DNA of 64,000 nucleotides. Source: Paulownia fortunei. Lineage: Eukaryota; Streptophyta; Magnoliopsida; Lamiales; Paulowniaceae. Below are positions 38,401-50,534 of this stretch, in pieces. The first letter of the stretch is position 1. Every line of letters begins with the position of its first letter. The notes beneath the pieces are model-generated. The model ran no database searches. It was not told the DNA's origin and saw nothing but the letters and a program-made list of their open reading frames with translations. The DNA is taken from NCBI GenBank assembly GCA_019321725.1, contig CM033108.1, positions 374,501 through 438,500 on the forward strand, written 5' to 3'. Both the position numbers and the translations under genes were made by a program.

Positions 38401-40933
38401 CTTATTAATCTAAATAAATGGTGTTTCGGCCAGATCATCTATGTAGCTATTATTATTGCCACTGTGTAGAATCAAAATTGTGATATCTTATATCTCAAAG
38501 ACTGCTAAGCATGTGGAAGGTTAGTCTTGAAGCATATAATCTATTAGAATTTTATTGATCTTTTTGTTTCTATAGAACATTTTTCAAATTTCTTTGATAA
38601 AGTTTGCGTGCACATTTGAATTTAGGACCACGGGATGGACAATGCTGGTGACATCAGGCCTGAGATTGAAGATAACAACACTGTTGCAGAAAATTCTGGA
38701 AAGAATGGAGCTCTCTCAATTCCCCTGGCTGCAATTGGTTTTATGACCAGACTAGCCTCTGGAATATTTTCAAGGGGACGAAAGCCTTCGGATCCATTAA
38801 ACTTAGATATCAAAACTGAAGATGATCTTGAACCTGATGAATTGACCTTAAATAGAGATCCTGATGGTGGATCCAGCTCTCAAAAACCTAGTGATATTGA
38901 GACTCAACTTTCTAATCTAACTACTAATTGTAAGGGGGAGGAACATGATGTTGCCGAGGCCTCTGATTTGTTAGAAGTTGCCGAGACTCTATGTAACTTA
39001 AAACTACCACAATCAGATGCTCCTCCATGTGAAGAGTTTATTTCAACATTCAAAGGCTTTGATATTGTTAGAGACCCTTTTGACCATTACTTTCTTGGTG
39101 CACAGGGACAGGTTAGTAGTGCTACACATATAGATATTGCAGTATCAGAAAAGAAATTATGCATGCAATTGATTTGAGTGCTCCTTGACTTCTCTTCTGT
39201 TTGCCCTTATTTACTGACAAATCTTGTTCTGTTATTTCTCTGAGGAATTTAGTAACTAAGCCCTTGTACAAATTTACAGAATAATGCTGCCAGGAAGTGG
39301 CTCAAGAAAGTTCAACAAGATTGGGACATTCTTCAAAATAACCTGCCAGGTATGCTCCAGCCATTTTCCTAATTTTCCAACATGTTAATTCTTGTTATCA
39401 TGTTTAAACATATCAGAAGCCGTCTTTAAAAGTTAAAGTACTGTTAAACAGAGGGTATATATGTACGTGTCTATGAAGATAGAATGGATCTTTTGAGGGC
39501 TGTGATAGTTGGAGCTTATGGGACACCTTACCAGGATGGGCTTTTCTTCTTTGATTTTCACCTTCCACCAGAATATCCAGATGTTCCACCTGTAAGAAAA
39601 CCTCTATATTCTTTTTTTTCCTTTTCTTCTTTATTTGAAGTCTTCGTCAAAAGCTTGTTGCATCTTTAATCTCCATTTTCCCATGTTGCTCTAAACCTCT
39701 TTTAGTTATTTATGCTGGTTGTGTACTTTAATATTCAAATAACCATCTTTCGCCTTTGCAGTCAGCATACTATCACTCTGGAGGATGGCGAATAAATCCA
39801 AATTTATACGAGGAAGGAAAAGTTTGCCTGAGTCTTTTGAATACCTGGACAGGTAGAGGAAATGAGGTTTGGGATCCTTCAACGTCAAGCATTCTTCAAG
39901 TATTGGTCTCACTTCAGGGGCTAGTACTAAATTCCAAGCCATATTTTAATGAAGCTGGATATGATAAACAAGTTGGGACAGCTGAAGGGGAGAAAAATTC
40001 ATTGTCCTACAATGAGAATACATTTTTATTGAACTGTAAGACAATGATGTATCTGATGCGGAAGCCGCCAAAGGTGATCAAATCAAAGTTTAACTTTTCA
40101 GTCTGCCTAGTTGTTGTTGCTTGTTATATCTTTGTGGTAACATTTGAATTATTCTTTGTTCATTTATCACCTTATAATTTCTTTAATGGCCCTTTTCCCC
40201 CTTTTGTTTGTTTGTTTGTTGTTTTTTGTTGTTGGTTTTGTTTTTGTTTTTGTTTTTGGTTTGTTCGTTTGTTTGTTTTTTGGGCTTAATTTTTTAGCTA
40301 TGTTTGACAAAAGTAAAATATCCATGGAATCCTTAATGACAATGGGCTTGGAGATTGAATTTTTCTTTTCCTATGCCTATTTTGCTGAATACCAACCAAA
40401 TTAGTATAATAGTTATTCTAAACTGTACCATCAGAGGAAGTATCTGGAGAACTCGAGTGACATTTATTGAACTGTAATAGATAACTGCGAAGGTTTCTCT
40501 AGCAGCATGTAATAATTTATTGCTTCTGTCATTTTTCTATATTTTCTGATATTCTCTTAGAAAGTGCTTGTAGTCGCTATCACTTGGGCATTATCTCTAT
40601 TGCATCCATGTTAGGCATTGGAACTTATGCTAAGCATGGTCTAATTTCCTTGTGATGTAATCATGCAATTGTTTGCAGGATTTTGAAGAGCTTGTCATCG
40701 AGCATTTCAGGAAGCGTGGTCAGTATATTCTGAAGGCTTGTGATGCTTATATGAAAGGACACCTGATCGGCTCGCTCACAAAGGATGCTTCTATCAGTGA
40801 TAGTAATACTAACTCAAATTCAGTTGGTTTCAAGCTGATGCTTACTAAAGTTGTACCGAAACTTTTCGCTGCTTTAAAGGAAGTTGGAGCCAACTGCCAG
40901 GAATTTGAACATCTGAATCTGATACAGTTGTAG
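35441..40933 (+). CDS. UBC23: Large E2 ubiquitin-conjugating enzyme, UBC23-like
   Basis: Seven exons, 35441-37492, 37620-37751, 38626-39111, 39280-39349, 39452-39591, 39762-40073 and 40679-40933, give 1148 residues, close to Arabidopsis UBC23. The N-terminal part has a long acidic Asp/Glu tract (about residues 85-145), then several SH3-like barrel repeats recognisable by 'GD.V..G.W.GR', 'YYPGQRV' and 'WQLGDWC'. The E2 core lies at about 890-1040 with catalytic Cys982 in EEGKVCLSLLNTW. The usual HPN is NPN (972-974), as in the PHO2/UBC24 relatives. PHO2-type enzymes transfer ubiquitin to membrane phosphate transporters; the targets of UBC23-like proteins are less clear. The acidic N-terminus and length fit UBC23 better than PHO2. 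The ATG directly follows an intron acceptor; the frame is open upstream to about 35354 but has no ATG there. Confidence 0.93.
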
Positions 40934-43501
40934 CACTGATCTGAAGGGATGCTCTGCATTATAATTAAAAGAAGCAAACCTTCAATATCGTTGGAATGGA
41001 AATTCTACAGTCTCAGCATAAAGGCGTTAGAATGCAAAGAAGACATGCTTTAAATTGGGATATTGATGCTATATTCCCATGGTCGTACTTTGGCTACAGA
41101 AATCTGTGGAGTAATTTTCAAGGATTATACTCAATTCAATTGTAAAATCTTATGAACTGACAAATGGAAAAATGAGCAGTTTGTTTAGAATTTCTGATAG
41201 TTCTGGAGTTTCTTTTTCTTTATTTTCTTTCCCTCTTTTTATTTTCTATTGATTTTTTTGTTTTTGTTTTTTTTTTTCTTTTTTGGGTATGTCCTTGTGC
41301 TGCCATCTTAGTTGGGCAGCCGATATTTTTGTCTAGAATAGATGGATGAAATTTTTTTGTTGTATTATTCAGATTGTTCCTTCATTGCAGCATTTGTTTC
41401 ATGGAACATTTTAATACAACATTGTTGGACCAGAAATTAAATTTAGCGTTCTTTACTTTCTCTCCATGTTTCAAGTCATCTCCTTGAGTAGAAATACTCG
41501 TTCTCAAATGCTTAGTTATGATGTTGCGTTTGCATTTAAAATGGGTTATTGCATGCATGCATGTGCTACATTGAAATAGGACAGAAGAGAAACTTGTGAA
41601 AATCTTGACATTTTGATTTCATATTATTTTCTTCTGTAAGTTTATTACCCTTTTTTCGTAGTTTTGGGCAAGCGGCGGAAGTGCAGAAAGTTGGCTTTCT
41701 ATCCCAAGGGAGTTCCTGTGTTGATCGAACAAATGGTTGACTTAGAATCTTTTATGTAAACGCTGTATGGAATTGGATGACTTGTATAAATGCCTATTGC
41801 CCTCTTTGGGTCTTTATTTTTCTCAATTTTTTTTATAATTGTTTCCAATTTCATAGATGTCTGGCAGAAGAAACGGAAATTTTTGACCTCCAAAATGCGT
41901 ACATTATTGTCAGTGACTGTAAGTGAGCAGATTTTATTTTCTGCAGCATGTCCCCTCCCCAACTGGGAAATACGCGCAGAAGTGACAAAATCGAGCAATT
42001 CAGTTGGAAGCCTTTAACTACTTTCATTGATTCGAAGACTGGACAAATGTTACTAATTTAAGGCTATCAAGTATTGGGGCTTGTCATTTTCCTGGAAGAA
42101 TCAACACTGTTAACCACAGACCATGAAACGACTCAACTTAGAATGCACAAGACAGATGGCAATTCACGAAGTAACAAACAACGAATAGCAATATACCCTA
42201 CAAACAAAATATAGCATCAACACAGTTAACCACAAAACCATGAAATGACTCAAACGTAGAATGCACAAGATAGATGGCAATTCACGAAGCCAACAAACAA
42301 TGAATGGAAATATTCCCCTACAATGGAAAATATACCCAACAAATAAAATATAACCTGCGTACTGAGTTGAGACTTAATGCCCTAGGAAGAAAACACAGCA
42401 CACGTTCTATGGTGAGACAGAATGCCTCTGGGTTTCCATTTACAGAAGAACATAATCATAGACTCACATCTATGCATTTGAGATGCAAAAACTATAGAAT
42501 GGCCTAGAAGCAGGTTCTCACTTCTTAAGGGCAAAAACCAAGGAGAGGGACAAAGTGCAGTTCTATTAGTCACTGTCATCGTGTAAGAGGAACTGTACAG
42601 AGTTCAAACCAAAAAAACCTCTCAATGTTCTTATTATCTCCATAGCCCTCCCATGACTAAATAAGCAAACCCTGAACAAGAAACCAGTTACGAATCTCAT
42701 TAAAGTCGTAAGAAAACTCATGTGTGGCCTAGCAGTCACTTGAACAGACTCATACACTAAAACAAATGACCACCAAAAGTAGATACACAGACCAAAACAC
42801 TCTTTAACTGTATGACACCACCTCACTAATCAATACAAAAACTTGTTAAGGAGTTTCCTCCATACTTATCTTAAGGCGCAATATGCTTTCAATTAAAAAT
42901 CAATGCAATTTCAGAAGAAATGATGGTCACATGCTGTAATATACTTTTCAAAATTTTCTTTCAGTATTAAATCCATACTGAAAGCCAACATAGATCAAAA
43001 CTAACACATCCATCTGCCCTGGTCACTCTTTCTTTCTAATATCATTCAAAGATAAACATAATAGCCTTCCCATCAATTCTAAAACCAAACACATAACAAG
43101 CTTCAACTCCACATTATGCAATGGCTAATGTAAAGCTAAACTTCTTATCCTATAACACACGCCTAAAGTTCCAATTTTTGAGCAACACTAAGGTGCAAGA
43201 GCGGGGAACACGATAAAGAAAAGAAAAACAAAAACAAAACCACCTTAATATGTTACATGGAATAACACGAAAATGGAGCTAAAAGCTTGTACATTTACTA
43301 CAAAAGAAGCATATAATTGATACAGAATGTATTTCCATAGGAAAGATAGAAGTTCAAAATCTGAAGTACAGAATCTAAACTAAGATATGTAAATCCCATT
43401 AATCTTCCTATGCTGTTATTCCAAATCCACATTACTTCAAAATGATCAACTAAATTTGTTTTTCAAAAAATCACCAAAAATAAAATTAAAAAACTAAGCA
43501 A
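40934..43501. other. Spacer between converging genes
   Basis: This contains the 3' untranslated regions of UBC23 and of the FAM210-like gene. A tandem duplication lies at 42100-42353. A stretch at about 41640-42020 has an open frame of 75 codons with no recognisable domain. Nothing else was identified. Confidence 0.5.
42100..42353. repeat. Tandem duplication of about 116 bases
   Basis: Two adjacent copies start at 42100 and 42216. They share ATCAACAC-GTTAACCACA, CCATGAAA-GACTCAA, AGAATGCACAAGA-AGATGG and CAATTCACGAAG. Copy 2 has small insertions toward its end. Divergence of several percent suggests the duplication is not recent. Confidence 0.85.
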
Positions 43502-43909
43502 TCATACACCGTTCTTGAAAAGATTGCGTCTTGCAAGAAACCTTGCTACAGGCGGTGTAAGCGCTAAAGTGATCGGAACCCTAACAGGAAAAAGCGCCTT
43601 ATTAATCAGCACCGCCAAAGCCAAAGCACCGCCACTCGAGGCCACCAACTCAGCCGTCCGATTTCTCTCATTATCCACTGTCCGATCAATGGTTGTTTCG
43701 GGATTTTCTGAATTTAGATCGGAGCTTTTGCTGTCCTTCTCCTTGGCGAGGCTAGGCATGCCAACTTTTTCGAGCATCGATTCAACATCGATATTGTTTT
43801 TAACAGCTATGTAAAGGCCAGTAATTGAGGCGGCGGAGACTGAGAAATGTACGCCCAATCCTACTTTACCATATTTTTTCACCAGCTCTTTGAATCTTCC
43901 GGCGACCAT
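43502..43909 (-). CDS. FAM210/DUF1279 family small membrane protein
   Basis: A single exon encodes 135 residues. The protein has a basic start (GRFKELVKKYGK), a hydrophobic segment at about residues 16-36 (VGLGVHFSVSAASITGLYIA), a polar acidic linker (about 53-82) and a second hydrophobic segment at about 88-125 (GGALALAVLINKALFPVRVP). This is the DUF1279 arrangement found in FAM210 proteins, which in animals sit in mitochondrial or other organelle membranes; the plant role is not known. The ATG at 43909 is in a good context and is the first in the frame. A telo-box lies in the leader and several TGGGCY elements lie just upstream. Confidence 0.85.
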   Translation of the reverse strand: MVAGRFKELVKKYGKVGLGVHFSVSAASITGLYIAVKNNIDVESMLEKVGMPSLAKEKDSKSSDLNSENPETTIDRTVDNERNRTAELVASSGGALALAVLINKALFPVRVPITLALTPPVARFLARRNLFKNGV

Positions 43910-43974
43910 TGTTTGTATAGCTAGGAGTTAGTGAGAACGGAGGACGGGAATTGAGAACTCAGAGGTTTTACAGC

Positions 43975-44118
43975 TAGGGTTTTTGAACGTTTAGACAAGA
44001 CAAATATTCTTGGGCAAGGGGAAACCGTAATATGGGCCCATTGATGTACATTTAATTGGGCTTCTTCTGTGTTTTGTAAGAATCCACAAACGGGCTATGC
44101 ACTTCATAGTTTTGGGCT
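43975..44118 (-). promoter_or_regulatory. Telo-box plus site II elements, FAM210-like promoter
   Basis: A telo-box (AAACCCTA on the minus strand, 43975-43982) is followed upstream by TGGGCCCA (44033-44040), TGGGCT (44057-44062) and TGGGCT (44113-44118). The pair telo-box plus TGGGCY is the known signature of TCP-regulated plant housekeeping and mitochondrial genes. Confidence 0.55.
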
Positions 44119-44862
44119 TGGGTCCTTAGTGGCATACTGATGAATAGCACCTATCATAACTCCTAGATTTCAGTTATTGAAAATTCATAATCGATGGAAA
44201 GATTTGATTTATCTAATCAACTAAAGCAATTATTACTTAGTTATTATAAATTATTGGATATAACTCAATCTTGAAAGCTAAATATTAAGTGGATGGTGTT
44301 AAAACGTTTATAAATCCCACAACAAAAATCCATACTTTCAATATGGGAAAAATTTTATACTGTACAAATAAGAACTATGATAAATCAGCTCCTATGTCCA
44401 CAACAGCACGCTGTCGCTGTGTACTAACTCTTTTTGCTAGTCATGGACGAACACTATAATGCCAACGTTACCTCCACAGATTGCTAACTTGAACATATAG
44501 TACCCATATGAGTCTTATAGTTCTTGTGCTGTAAAAAAAGTACCATTTACATCAAGATCTAAACTACTATGGATTAACTAAAGTATGTGTATGTGTATTA
44601 TTTTTTAAGTTTCCTTTGTTTTTCATTACATACAAAATTTAAATATTCAAAGTTAATGCTTGATGAGTCAAAAAGGAGCAACAATTTAAGTGGGGTTAAA
44701 GGTTGTTGAATTTCATGTAGGTCATTTCATTTTATGAGATTATCATATATATATTCAATTTTACTTGTATAGTATCTAATTGTATAGTATAAAATTTATT
44801 AAACAGCTTATGGAAGGAAGGAGTACCATATACCTCATTTCTAGCTCTTTAGACTCATTTAT

Positions 44863-44936
44863 TGGGCCTCGTTGGACCTATAAGAATTGGTATTTTGGCC
44901 CAATTATATTTCGGCTCATAACTCTTTTCCGGCCCA
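44863..44936 (+). promoter_or_regulatory. Three site II elements, SYF2 promoter
   Basis: TGGGCC (44863-44868), GGCCCA (44897-44902) and GGCCCA (44931-44936) lie about 300 bases upstream of the SYF2 ATG. A leader intron is likely at 45086-45185 (CGCAG then GTATTA, ending TTTCTAG). Confidence 0.5.
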
Positions 44937-45232
44937 AGGTTCGTTATTCTCGAATATCGATCTTTGGTTCCGATTTCAATTCCAAGACTCCAATTGCTCC
45001 TCGAAAAATTCCCAATTGTTTCTTATCTTCTCAGTTCATAGAAGCCCTAAGCCTCGTGCTCTCAATTCGCTCGTTGGATTCGCAGGTATTATTACTTTTT
45101 TGTTGAAGTCTCATGAAGCTGCAATTTCCTCGACGAATGGTTTAGATAGGGTTAATTTGCATATTATTTATGATTTATTTTCTAGGTATTTATATTTCCT
45201 TATGGTGCAAGGATCGTGATATTTGAAAAGGT

Positions 45233-45418
45233 ATGGCTGAAGAAGGGAGGGTACATCCAGATTGCAGAAATGCATCAAACCCATATCATGAATGTAGTGA
45301 ATATTGCTTCAAGATTATTGCTGAAGCGAAGAAGAAGATGAATAAATGTGATACAGGTTGGTTTCTGGTTGCTTTAGCTACTGTTACTTCAATACTAATG
45401 TTGCTGAAAAAGGATTAG
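45233..45418 (+). other. Alternative 61-residue frame from SYF2 exon 1 into intron 1
   Basis: If intron 1 is kept, translation continues past the donor at 45357 for 20 codons and stops at 45416-45418. The added tail, roughly GWFLVALATVTSILMLLKKD, is one clean hydrophobic segment with two lysines at the end, like a tail-anchored membrane protein. Whether this transcript exists is unknown; chance is possible. Confidence 0.25.
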
Positions 45419-48038
45419 TGCAAGATAACATGAGCTGAAAGATATGGTTGACTGCTTTGTATTGACGTTCAGGTGATGTTTTATGAAATATATGGATTAT
45501 CAAGATATGGTTTGATGTTAATCTATTGGTGTATTCTGATCTGGTGGTGGTTATAAATTAATGAAAAGCAATTGAATTTCTTGACCATAGAGTGGATTCA
45601 ATCGATTTTGAACAGAAACTCAATATACGGAATCACAAAAATTTTGAGAGAAAATGAGGATTATTGGAGAAGAAGGTAACAGAATTTTCATATCAGATGC
45701 CAGCTGCAGTATGATGTATGCAACCAAATATACAGTGCTGAAGCAGTTATAACCGCCAATAGTAAAGAGACAGGAATGATCTAACTTATGACTAACATTT
45801 CTAACTAATTCTTTCCTCCCTGTTACTATGTTTCTTTTAGCTATAAAAGAAGTGTTTTGCAGTTGCATGTTCAATATTAATTCTCTTGGCTTGTATTATT
45901 TCTCTGTGTACTGTTAGTAGGATTGCAAGCTGTTGATGATAATGTACAGCCAGATATGATTACTGATTCCAATCAAAGAGAAGGCACCAATGTTGAAAGA
46001 GATGGCGGTGAGGATCATTCTGATGAGGAGGCTGGCAGTGATGGTGAAGATGATGCAGCCAGAAATTTTGCTAATCTTACAGGGAGGCAGAAGAAGTTAT
46101 TTGAGTTGAGGTTGAAGATGGTAAGGGATGGCTCGGCATTTGAAACACAATACAAATGAAATATTTCTGTTAGTTCAGAATACATGGAGACATATACAGA
46201 TAGATAGTGCTCTTCATGCTCCTTGTCATGGATAATTGTTTGTATGTGTATTATATCTTGGCCTCTGTCTTATTGCATGTAGAATGAGGCAAGAAAAGCC
46301 AATCAGACTGCGATGGTCACAGAGAAGAAAAAATTAGAAGCTCCAGTAGAGTCTAGAGGGATTTCCAAGCAAAAATGGCTTGAGGAGAGGAAGAAGAAAA
46401 TTGGAAAACTTCTAGATGCCAATGGATTAGATATGAGCAAGGCATATATGCTGGATACACAAGAGATGGCAGAGTCAAAATACAAGAAATGGGAGAAGGA
46501 GCCTGCTCCTGCTGGTTGGGATGGTAAGTGACCACTCTTTTCTGTCGTTTTTTAATTTTAATGCTCTTTGGTTGCAGATTCTGCCCATTTGCGTGTATTT
46601 CTTACTTACGATGATTGTGTTTTACAGCCATTGCATGGCCATGCTTAAACCGTGATGCACCTGAATTAATGAATACCCCGAAGTGTTCTCTAATTAGTTG
46701 ATGGTTTTCTTCTGTCATGCTTTGATTGTGTGAAATACCTGAGAACCTCTTGACACCCTCAATCAGATTATGGATATCATGTAAGTTTTCAAAACGTGAC
46801 AGTATTTTAACAGCCACGAATACTGATACACTGTAAGTTAGGGACCTATTGAAATGGTCTTCAACCCATTAGGAATACCTTTGTGAATGCATATAGGACA
46901 GATTTTTGAATGTACACTTGGTTAGCAGGGGGTCTGGTGGACAGACTTTATCTCATAGCACCGTTTAATGGCAGATATGAAAAAGAATAGGGTATTTTAC
47001 GGATATCTGAACCCGAAAAAGCAGGATATTTGACGGAAGAATAGGGTCTCCTTTTGAACGGCCCGTTATTATAAGAAACCTTTATGAAGTACTTGAAATT
47101 AATTCATCAAGTTGGTGATAAAACCATGGATCGATGGACATTATAGTTCGGAAATACCATCTATACGTTGGAAAAGCTTGTACTCCAGTGCTGCTGCAAT
47201 TCGTGATATATATATTGTGAACTGTTGGCGTATTTACTTCTACAGTAGTACAAGTTCCATTCCATCAATAAAAAAAATCTATTTATTATGTTGTTTTCTT
47301 CTCTGCAGGATGTGTTTTAGAAGACTTGAGTCATATTTAATATCTTTTCCAGCCTTTCTAAGTCATACACTTGTATTTCGGTGGTTTTCTTTTTTTTTTT
47401 CCCCTTTTTTTCTTTTACATTCCGTTTTTCTCTTCTAAGATTTCTTTGCAGGATATAGCTGTGCGAAATTTGTGAATTTTCTGTTTTCCTCCACAAAATG
47501 GAGTGATTTATATTGCTGAATTCTGTTTGTAGGTCTATGCCTTTACCGGTTACTTTTTGTTATTACAGGCAATTAACCTCAATTTTTTTACAGTTTTCAA
47601 TCAAAGAACTTTGTATAACGCTTACAAGAAAAGAACAAAGAATATTGAGGTAGACCATGATGAGTACAACAGAATGAAAGAAGCAGATCCAGAATTCTAC
47701 CGAGAGGCTTCAAGTCTTCAATATGGGAAAGTAAGCATTAGCATATTTCAAGCTGGTCACATCTTTATTGAGGACCTGGAAACGATTCTAATGTTATTGT
47801 GATTTGACAGGCACCAAAGATCCAAGAGGAGAAGATTGACAAAATGGTCAAGGAGCTCAAGGAGAGGGAGGAGAAGTCAAGGTCTTTCAGCAGGAGGAGA
47901 AAGTTCCGTGAAGAAAAGGATATCGACTCAATCAACGACCGTAATGAGCATTTCAATAAAAAGATAGAGAGAGCCTTTGGCAAGTACACATTGGAGATCA
48001 AGAACAATCTCGAGAGAGGCACTGCATTGCCAGATTGA
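45233..48038 (+). CDS. SYF2: Pre-mRNA splicing factor SYF2
   Basis: Five exons, 45233-45356, 45921-46120, 46283-46523, 47594-47730 and 47811-48038, give 309 residues, normal for plant SYF2 (also called GCIP-interacting protein p29). It is a component of the NineTeen/Prp19-associated spliceosome and helps in cell-cycle-linked splicing. The sequence shows the plant N-terminus HPDCRNASNPYHECSEYC, an acidic stretch (about residues 65-90), the conserved core (LTGRQKKLFELRLKM, SRGISKQKWLEERKKKIG, YMLDTQEMAE, ADPEFYREASSLQYGK) and the basic tail ending KNNLERGTALPD. All introns are GT-AG and phases match. The ATG at 45233 begins the conserved N-terminus. Confidence 0.96.
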
Positions 48039-50534
48039 GGTACTACAGTATAACTGGACCACTGAACTGTACATTTTATCCTGTAACTTTGCTCATCCTC
48101 TATGGTGGGAGGCATATCCATGTTCTGTTCTTGATGTTTAAAGAGACTTCTATGAAGATGTAAAACTGGATTTAGTAGTTTTGATGCATAATGTGTAAAA
48201 TAATTGTTTCTTTTATATATGTGATTTCCTTTTTTTGCATCATTCATGCCTCGACAGAAACATATTGGTCCTTGATATAAAGCATCTGGATCCACAAGCA
48301 ATCTGCTGTTGTGGGTTAACAAGTTGAGATGGTGCCGAAAACATTTGGATTTTAGACTTCGTCTCCCTGATTTTAGATCATGACCCCCTTCCAGGAACAG
48401 GATAGGTGGCGGTTTGTGGGGATTGAATAAATTTATTCCCTTTCATCTGAAGAGGTTGAGAGTAATATTTATGTGGTTAATCAGGGACACCAGAAGAATG
48501 AAATAATCTCCATGTATGGAAATTCTGGTAGTGAGTTTTCTCTTGGCATTCAAAAGAATAGATACAGGCTACTCTGTATGTTAGGGTGTCTAGTATGGCT
48601 GAATAAGTTGGTGAAAACACTGTTGTTTCTTGAATTCGCGTCTTCTATGTTGAATGATCCATTTTTCATCTGGCAAAAATAAAAATGGTGAGTGCCGTAG
48701 CTAATTCCTCAAATTGTATGAAAAACTATTCACACCTTAGATACCAAAAAAGAAGCGAAAAAAATTCGCTAGATATGACACAAATATAGCAGTCCAAAGT
48801 TTGATCAATTAAATTGACATTTTATTTGATTTATTAAGATAAAAAAAAGGATTAATTTACTTATTTTAAAACCTATTACAATGAGTATTTTCATTTTATG
48901 TTTATTAAATTATTTTTTTAATATCAATAACTATTAATTAATAATAAAATTTGATCAAACTAGACCTATCCTATCAAAAAAAAAAATTAACTCCAGACCT
49001 GTTCCCTCGGTTGAGGTTCCATCCCGAACCCAAAACCCTACTTTATTTTTATTCACTATTTATCCTTTTTATCCATTCTTGGGTCCCATTGGCTGTCTTG
49101 AAGTCTAAAGCGGGGGCAAGGATGTGTCATTTCCCACCAGAAAATTTCAGTGACCTTTTCAGAAATATGGTTAGGTTATTATATCATTCTCTTAGATAGA
49201 GCATCTTTTTCCTGATCTCAAGTGACACGCGGGTTTGTCTTACAGGATTTTGCCATGACCAAAGAAAAAAGTAAAGATAAGGATCTCAACCTCCCATTCC
49301 TACTTTATTCTAAACTGAATTGAGTACCAAGCAGTTGATATATACATATATATATCACTGTCTGAATTGAATTCTCACGACGACAGATGTTTTCATAATT
49401 TCATTGTTGTCAAAATTTGTCAATTGTCATTTGTGAAACGTACAAATCCATATTAAAATTTAACTTGAAGAACGAGTTAACATTTTAAGATGGAAAATGT
49501 TTAAAAATATTACTACAATAAACTTAGTAAAATGAGTGATATACAATCACCAGGTAATAAAATTATATTTTTTAGGATAAATAACCAGCCATTAAATAAG
49601 TTTAATTTGTATATTATAATAATACATATATAGTTGTACTCATTTGTGATACTTCACTTTCAGATAAGAATGTTACTTACACACTTTATATGGATATATT
49701 ATCGTCCAACGTTTACGCATCTTAAACTAAATTCACTTGTGCATAATACTAGTGACATTTTTGTCTCTGGAGACTGAAAATATGTTTGTATTACTTATGT
49801 TTAGAAGTTTAAAAATGAAAAACTTACTTATTTTATGATGTTTTTTATATTTTTATTTATTTTATGATATTTTTTGCATGAAAAACATAAAATATTTATA
49901 GATTTAAATATGAATTTGATTATGAAAAAATATAAAAATATTAATAAATCTGAAACTAAATTTTAAAAATAAAAATAAATCATATTTCTAATTAAAATAA
50001 ATAAATTTTCTAAATTTTAAACAGTGAAAATTAAAAAGATTGTGTCTGAAATGAAACCAAAGAAAACAGCCTCTAAATATCTCTAAATTCGAACCCATTC
50101 CAGTTGTGTCTAATAGTCTCACATAGCCTCTATAGGTGCCAACAACGCCATCGTTAGGTCAAGAGAAAAGTGCACTCTTTCCTTACTGTAGGCAAAAATT
50201 ACCGGTTTAGGTTTGATTTTGAAATGTAAGATAGGTAAAAGAAAGCACTGGAAATTACCACAACATAATTGTTGTGTGTGTGTGTGAGAGAGAGAGAGAG
50301 AGTGAGAGTGAGAGACCAGCACCAGAACTAACTGCCAAAATAAATAAAGAGCCAAAGCTAACAACAAAAGATTATGAAACTGTACGAAAAACCAGAAAAA
50401 GAAAATAGAAGGGGGGGATCATAATAAACATTCTCCTCTCATTACACACAAAAGCCAACAAATAGATTAATTAACATAGATAATAATAACAACAGATTGG
50501 GGGTTCAATTTTTCACTTCTTGCACAGGTTTCGC
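48039..50534. other. Spacer between converging SYF2 and aquaporin genes
   Basis: The first few hundred bases are the SYF2 3' untranslated region. A GT/GA compound microsatellite lies at about 50273-50315, near the 3' end of the aquaporin transcript. No gene was recognised. Confidence 0.6.

Noticed and set aside
44780..45219. Two overlapping open frames upstream of SYF2
   Set aside because: They fall in the promoter and 5' leader of SYF2, show no domain, and start before the likely transcription start.
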